From an uncultured Clostridia bacterium (GTDB taxonomy: Bacteria; Bacillota; Clostridia; Oscillospirales; Ruminococcaceae): DNA of 64,000 bases. The notes under the pieces were generated by a model that saw only the letters and a program-made list of their open reading frames with translations, was not told where the DNA came from and did no database searches. Made by a program: the position numbers and the translations under genes. This document shows positions 60,864 to 64,000 of this stretch, in pieces. The stretch's first letter is position 1. Each line of letters begins with the position of its first letter. The stretch covers positions 124,001-188,000 of the forward strand of contig CANPZC010000001.1 in NCBI GenBank assembly GCA_947589355.1, in the 5' to 3' direction.

Positions 60864-62957
60864 ATGCGCAAGTCGTTAAAAGTGCTTACTATCCTTGCGG
60901 CTGTTGCAGTAATGCTGATTTGCGCCCCCGCCGCGCTCGTATCCGCGCAGGAGCAAACGCCCGACTTCACCGCGCAGGAGCAGGCGTATATAGATTCGCA
61001 CCAAACTGTAAAAGTCGGCTTTGTGCAGGATAGGATACCCGTCTCTTTTTCCGATAAAGACGGCGAGTTTCAGGGCATTTCGCGCTATGTGCTAGATAGG
61101 GTGAGCGAAATATGCGGCATAAATTTTGAGTATGCCCCTTTGCCCGGCGGCAGCGTTACATATGACATTCTTTTGGGCGGCGGCTTCGACCTCGTAACCA
61201 GTGTTGAGTATAACGAAGAAAACAAAAATGCCAACGGTATTCTTATAAGCAAACCGTATTTTTCCAGCCGTAAAGTCGTAGTGGCTAAAGAAAACCTCGA
61301 TTTTAGACCCGATGCCGACTGGACAGTCGCAGTTTCAACAGGCTCTCAGACTCTGAAAAAAGTCCTTGAAAAGGCATTTCCTAATTTTGTACTTAAAGAC
61401 TATGAAACAATTTCCGACTGCTTCGATGCCGTAAAGTCGGGCGATGCAGACCTTATGATACAAAATCAGTTCGTCGTTGAATACTGGCTCTCAAAACCTA
61501 AATATGAGCAGCTCAAAGTCATACCCGTCCGTGGTCTTGAAGATGAGATGTGTTTTTCAGCGGTAGTTACATTTAAAGAGGGTCAGGTAGGGCCTACTCA
61601 GGAAGACGGCAAAACTTTAGTCAGCATACTCGATAAATCCATCGACCTCCTCAGCGAAGACGAAATAGGCAACTTTACCATTCAGGGCGTTATGGAAAAC
61701 CAGTATCACTATACTTTTCTTGATTTTATAGAAAGATACCGCTATGCAGTCGCTATCTCTATAATCGCATTCATTATAATAATAACCCTCGTGATCATCT
61801 TAGCTAACCAGAGAATACACATCGCCGCAAGTAAGGCAGATGCCAAAGCCAAGGGCAGATTTTTATCCACTATGAGCCACGAGATACGCACGCCGCTCAA
61901 CGGTCTTATAGGTCTCAACTACCTTATGTCGCAGAAGATAGACGACAAAGAGAAGATGCAAGGCTATCTGCGCCAGTCGTCTGTAACAGCAAAGTATCTT
62001 CTGTCGCTCGTCAACGATATCCTCGATTCTTCCAAGCTCGAAGCCAATAAAATGGAGCTTGTCCTGCGCCCCGTTGACCTCGGTTTTGTCGCGCAGACTA
62101 TCCGCTCTATCGAGTCGGGCGCGTTTGAGGATAAAAAAATAAACTTCACGCTCAATTGCGACCTCGCACACCCGTGGGTCTCGGCAGATGATGTCCGCAT
62201 ACAGCAGGTGCTTCTCAATCTACTTGATAACGCCCGTAAATTCACTGCCGAGGGCGGCAAAGTAAGCGTTTCTTTCACCCAGTCAGATGCAAACGAGGGC
62301 AATGTGCTCACCACCGTTACCGTTGCAGATACCGGCAAGGGCATGAGCGAAGAATTTCAAAAGCATATTTTCAGCGTGTTCTCGCAGGAGCTTGAAACAG
62401 TTTCTAAGGGCAATCAGGGAACGGGTCTGGGTCTGTCTATCAGCCGCAGACTTGCGCGCCTTATGGGCGGCGACCTCACCTGCGTAAGCAAAAAAGGCGA
62501 GGGAAGTACCTTTACTTTCACTTTCTTAGCAAAACCCACTCAGCCGCAGGAAAAGACAGACAGCGCAGCTTTTATTGTCGGCGGCGAAAGACCGGGTATC
62601 CTCATAGCCGAGGATAACGAACTCAACGGCGAAATACTGGTAGAACTTTTAGAGGGCGAGGGTTTCAAAGCTACCCTTGCAGAAAACGGCAAAAAAGCCC
62701 TGCAAATTTTCAGCGAGTCAGACCCCGATACATACGGCATAATACTTATGGATCTTTTGATGCCCGAAATGGACGGCTTTGAAACAGCAAAAGCAGTAAG
62801 AGCGCTAGACCGCCCCGATGCAAAAACGGTAAAAATATTCGCCTGCACCGCAAATTCGTTTGCCGAAGAGCGCGATAGAGCGTTTGCCAGCGGTATGGAC
62901 GACTTTATTACAAAGCCCGTAGATGTTAACCAACTGCTTGAAAAGCTTCACGGCTAA
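60864..62957 (+). CDS. Hybrid histidine kinase with solute-binding sensor (BvgS-like)
   Basis: This is a 697-residue hybrid sensor kinase. A signal peptide (1-28) leads to a family 3 solute-binding domain (about 45-275; VKVGFVQDRIPVSF), a span (about 292-313; YAVAISIIAFIIIITLVIIL), a dimerisation domain with the phosphorylated His in STMSHEIRTPLNGLI, an ATPase domain (LLNLLDNARKF, TVADTGKGMSEEF, GTGLGLSISRRLARLMG) and a receiver (LIAEDNEL, Asp in IILMDLLMPEMDG). It likely senses an amino acid-like ligand outside the cell. No response regulator with a DNA-binding domain is nearby. RBS gagaggaag. Confidence 0.93.
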   Translation: MRKSLKVLTILAAVAVMLICAPAALVSAQEQTPDFTAQEQAYIDSHQTVKVGFVQDRIPVSFSDKDGEFQGISRYVLDRVSEICGINFEYAPLPGGSVTYDILLGGGFDLVTSVEYNEENKNANGILISKPYFSSRKVVVAKENLDFRPDADWTVAVSTGSQTLKKVLEKAFPNFVLKDYETISDCFDAVKSGDADLMIQNQFVVEYWLSKPKYEQLKVIPVRGLEDEMCFSAVVTFKEGQVGPTQEDGKTLVSILDKSIDLLSEDEIGNFTIQGVMENQYHYTFLDFIERYRYAVAISIIAFIIIITLVIILANQRIHIAASKADAKAKGRFLSTMSHEIRTPLNGLIGLNYLMSQKIDDKEKMQGYLRQSSVTAKYLLSLVNDILDSSKLEANKMELVLRPVDLGFVAQTIRSIESGAFEDKKINFTLNCDLAHPWVSADDVRIQQVLLNLLDNARKFTAEGGKVSVSFTQSDANEGNVLTTVTVADTGKGMSEEFQKHIFSVFSQELETVSKGNQGTGLGLSISRRLARLMGGDLTCVSKKGEGSTFTFTFLAKPTQPQEKTDSAAFIVGGERPGILIAEDNELNGEILVELLEGEGFKATLAENGKKALQIFSESDPDTYGIILMDLLMPEMDGFETAKAVRALDRPDAKTVKIFACTANSFAEERDRAFASGMDDFITKPVDVNQLLEKLHG

Positions 62958-63034
62958 AAGTATCGCAAAATCGTATTTTTTTCAGTATAAATAAGCTGTT
63001 TGCCAAATTTTTTGAAAAATTTTTCTGAAAACTC

Positions 63035-63063
63035 TTGACAAACAGCTTTTGACGTGTTATAAT
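63035..63063 (+). promoter_or_regulatory. Perfect-consensus SigA promoter for cysK
   Basis: TTGACA (63035-63040), 17 bases, TATAAT (63058-63063). The expected start of transcription falls inside the palindrome at 63064-63082. Confidence 0.8.
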
Positions 63064-63082
63064 ACCTATAATGCATATAGGT
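63064..63082 (+). promoter_or_regulatory. Candidate operator at the cysK start site
   Basis: ACCTATA-atgca-TATAGGT: 7-base inverted arms directly downstream of the -10 box. A repressor bound here would block transcription. An Rrf2/CymR-type regulator of cysteine genes is a possible binder, but this is inference. Confidence 0.5.
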
Positions 63083-63106
63083 TTTATGTATTAGAGGAGG
63101 GGCGCA

Positions 63107-63145
63107 ATGATGAATATAATAATGCGTAGAAATATACGATGTTGA
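63107..63145 (+). CDS. Candidate 12-codon leader peptide ahead of cysK
   Basis: ATG ATG at 63107-63112 begins MMNIIMRRNIRC and a TGA stop. A strong RBS (gaggagggg) lies six to ten bases upstream, better than needed by chance. The last codon is Cys, and the next gene makes cysteine, so Cys-dependent translation control is possible. No terminator hairpin is visible between it and cysK. Too short for the ORF track. Confidence 0.45.
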   Translation: MMNIIMRRNIRC

Positions 63146-63205
63146 TACTGTGTGAGCAATCAATAAATTAACATTAAATTTTTATATTTTTAAGGAGAGA
63201 TAACC

Positions 63206-64000
63206 ATGAACATCAATAAGTCACTTACCGATCTTATCGGCGGCACTCCGCTTCTGGAGCTTGTAAATTTTAATAAGGCAAACGGTCTTGAAGCAACCGT
63301 TATAGCAAAGCTTGAGTACTTCAACCCCGCAGGCAGCGTTAAAGACAGAATAGCCAAAGCTATGATAGAAGATGCCGAGGCAAAGGGCGCGCTGAAAGAG
63401 GGCTCTGTAATAATCGAGCCTACCAGCGGCAATACCGGCATAGGTCTCGCAGCAGTTGCAGCCGCAAGAGGGTATAAAATAATCCTCACCATGCCTGAAA
63501 CGATGAGCGTTGAAAGAAGAAATCTCCTCAAAGCATACGGCGCGCAGCTGGTGCTTACCGAGGGCGCAAAGGGCATGAAAGGCGCAATTGAAAAGGCAAA
63601 CGAGCTTGCCGCAAACACCCCCGGCAGCTTTATTCCGGGTCAGTTTACAAACCCTGCAAACCCTGCCGCGCACCTTGCTACCACAGGCCCCGAGATATGG
63701 AACGATACCGACGGCAAGGTAGATATATTCGTAGCAGGCGTCGGCACAGGCGGCACACTTTCGGGCGTTGGCGAGTACCTTAAATCTAAAAAGCCCGATG
63801 TAAAAATTGTCGCAGTTGAGCCTGCAAGTTCGCCCGTGCTTTCAAAGGGAACAGCAGGCCCGCACAAAATTCAGGGCATAGGCGCAGGCTTTGTGCCCGA
63901 TACGCTGAATACTTCGATCTATGATGAAATAATCCCCGTTGAGAATGAAGATGCCTTTGCAACAGGTAAAGCTATCGCGCGCAGCGAGGGCATACTTGTC
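63206..64000 (+). CDS. cysK: Cysteine synthase A (3' end outside window)
   Basis: The first 265 codons of a canonical O-acetylserine sulfhydrylase, absent from the ORF track because it runs off the window. It reads [19 protein letters not shown], the PLP lysine motif [32 protein letters not shown], the phosphate-binding [12 protein letters not shown] and [13 protein letters not shown]. It makes cysteine from O-acetylserine and sulphide. RBS aaggagag. Upstream are a consensus promoter, a palindrome and a short leader ORF. About 40-45 residues are missing at the 3' end. Confidence 0.95.
   Translation, partial: MNINKSLTDLIGGTPLLELVNFNKANGLEATVIAKLEYFNPAGSVKDRIAKAMIEDAEAKGALKEGSVIIEPTSGNTGIGLAAVAAARGYKIILTMPETMSVERRNLLKAYGAQLVLTEGAKGMKGAIEKANELAANTPGSFIPGQFTNPANPAAHLATTGPEIWNDTDGKVDIFVAGVGTGGTLSGVGEYLKSKKPDVKIVAVEPASSPVLSKGTAGPHKIQGIGAGFVPDTLNTSIYDEIIPVENEDAFATGKAIARSEGILV

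Overview
The window looks like chromosome of a low-to-mid GC, endospore-lineage Firmicute of class Clostridia, most like Ruminococcus/Oscillospiraceae. The grounds are a complete spoIIIAA-AH sporulation operon, the sepF-ylmH-divIVA-lspA block, Rho-independent terminators, strong purine-rich ribosome binding sites, several TTG/GTG starts, and a surface protein ending in an NPMTG sorting motif. This placement is inference from gene content. I see no rRNA, tRNA, CRISPR array, prophage or insertion sequence. Most of the window is dense housekeeping operons; the unusual material sits in a few intergenic and accessory stretches.

Layout. 1-2.5 kb: the end of psd, a GHL10-type glycosidase-like protein, yajC and a TIGR04086-like membrane protein. 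2.6-7.8 kb (minus): a moxR-DUF58-transglutaminase operon. 8-12.8 kb: spoIIIAA-AH behind a plausible SigE-type promoter. 12.8-22.8 kb: a long operon asp23-nusB-(M22 peptidase-like)-xseA-xseB-ispA-dxs-tlyA-nadK-argR-recN. 22.8-25.7 kb: DUF5685, J-domain and two membrane proteins. 25.8-26.6 kb: two adjacent genes (MazG-like, TfoX-like) that both look frameshifted. 26.6-30.1 kb (minus): chemoreceptor, phosphofructokinase, nitroreductase. 30.2-33.7 kb: polysaccharide deacetylase, tmcAL and ackA. 33.7-34.2 kb: a dense array of hairpins without a gene.

34.3-46 kb: miaB-ylbF-mutS-mutL-miaA-hfq, then HlyD-like-yggS-sepF-ylmH-divIVA (RNA modification, mismatch repair, RNA chaperone, division). 46-50.3 kb: a structured leader with a terminator, then lspA-rluD-HAD phosphatase-split transketolase. 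50.4-53.7 kb: two small lipoproteins and a trkH-trkA potassium uptake pair, with two copies of an ECF-like promoter motif. 53.9-64 kb: an orphan ABC ATPase, an AraC-GGDEF-like fusion regulator, a divergent cysK homologue, a wall-anchored choice-of-anchor-A protein, a MATE exporter, a hybrid histidine kinase with a solute-binding sensor, and a second cysK cut by the window end, preceded by a palindrome and a 12-codon leader ORF.

Points most worth following are the folded RNA and terminator just before lspA, the palindrome plus Cys-ending leader ORF before the second cysK, the duplicated TGTAAC-N16-GTGTAC motif, the double frameshift locus, and the hairpin array after ackA. Names rest on recognised motifs and remembered family features; no database search was run.
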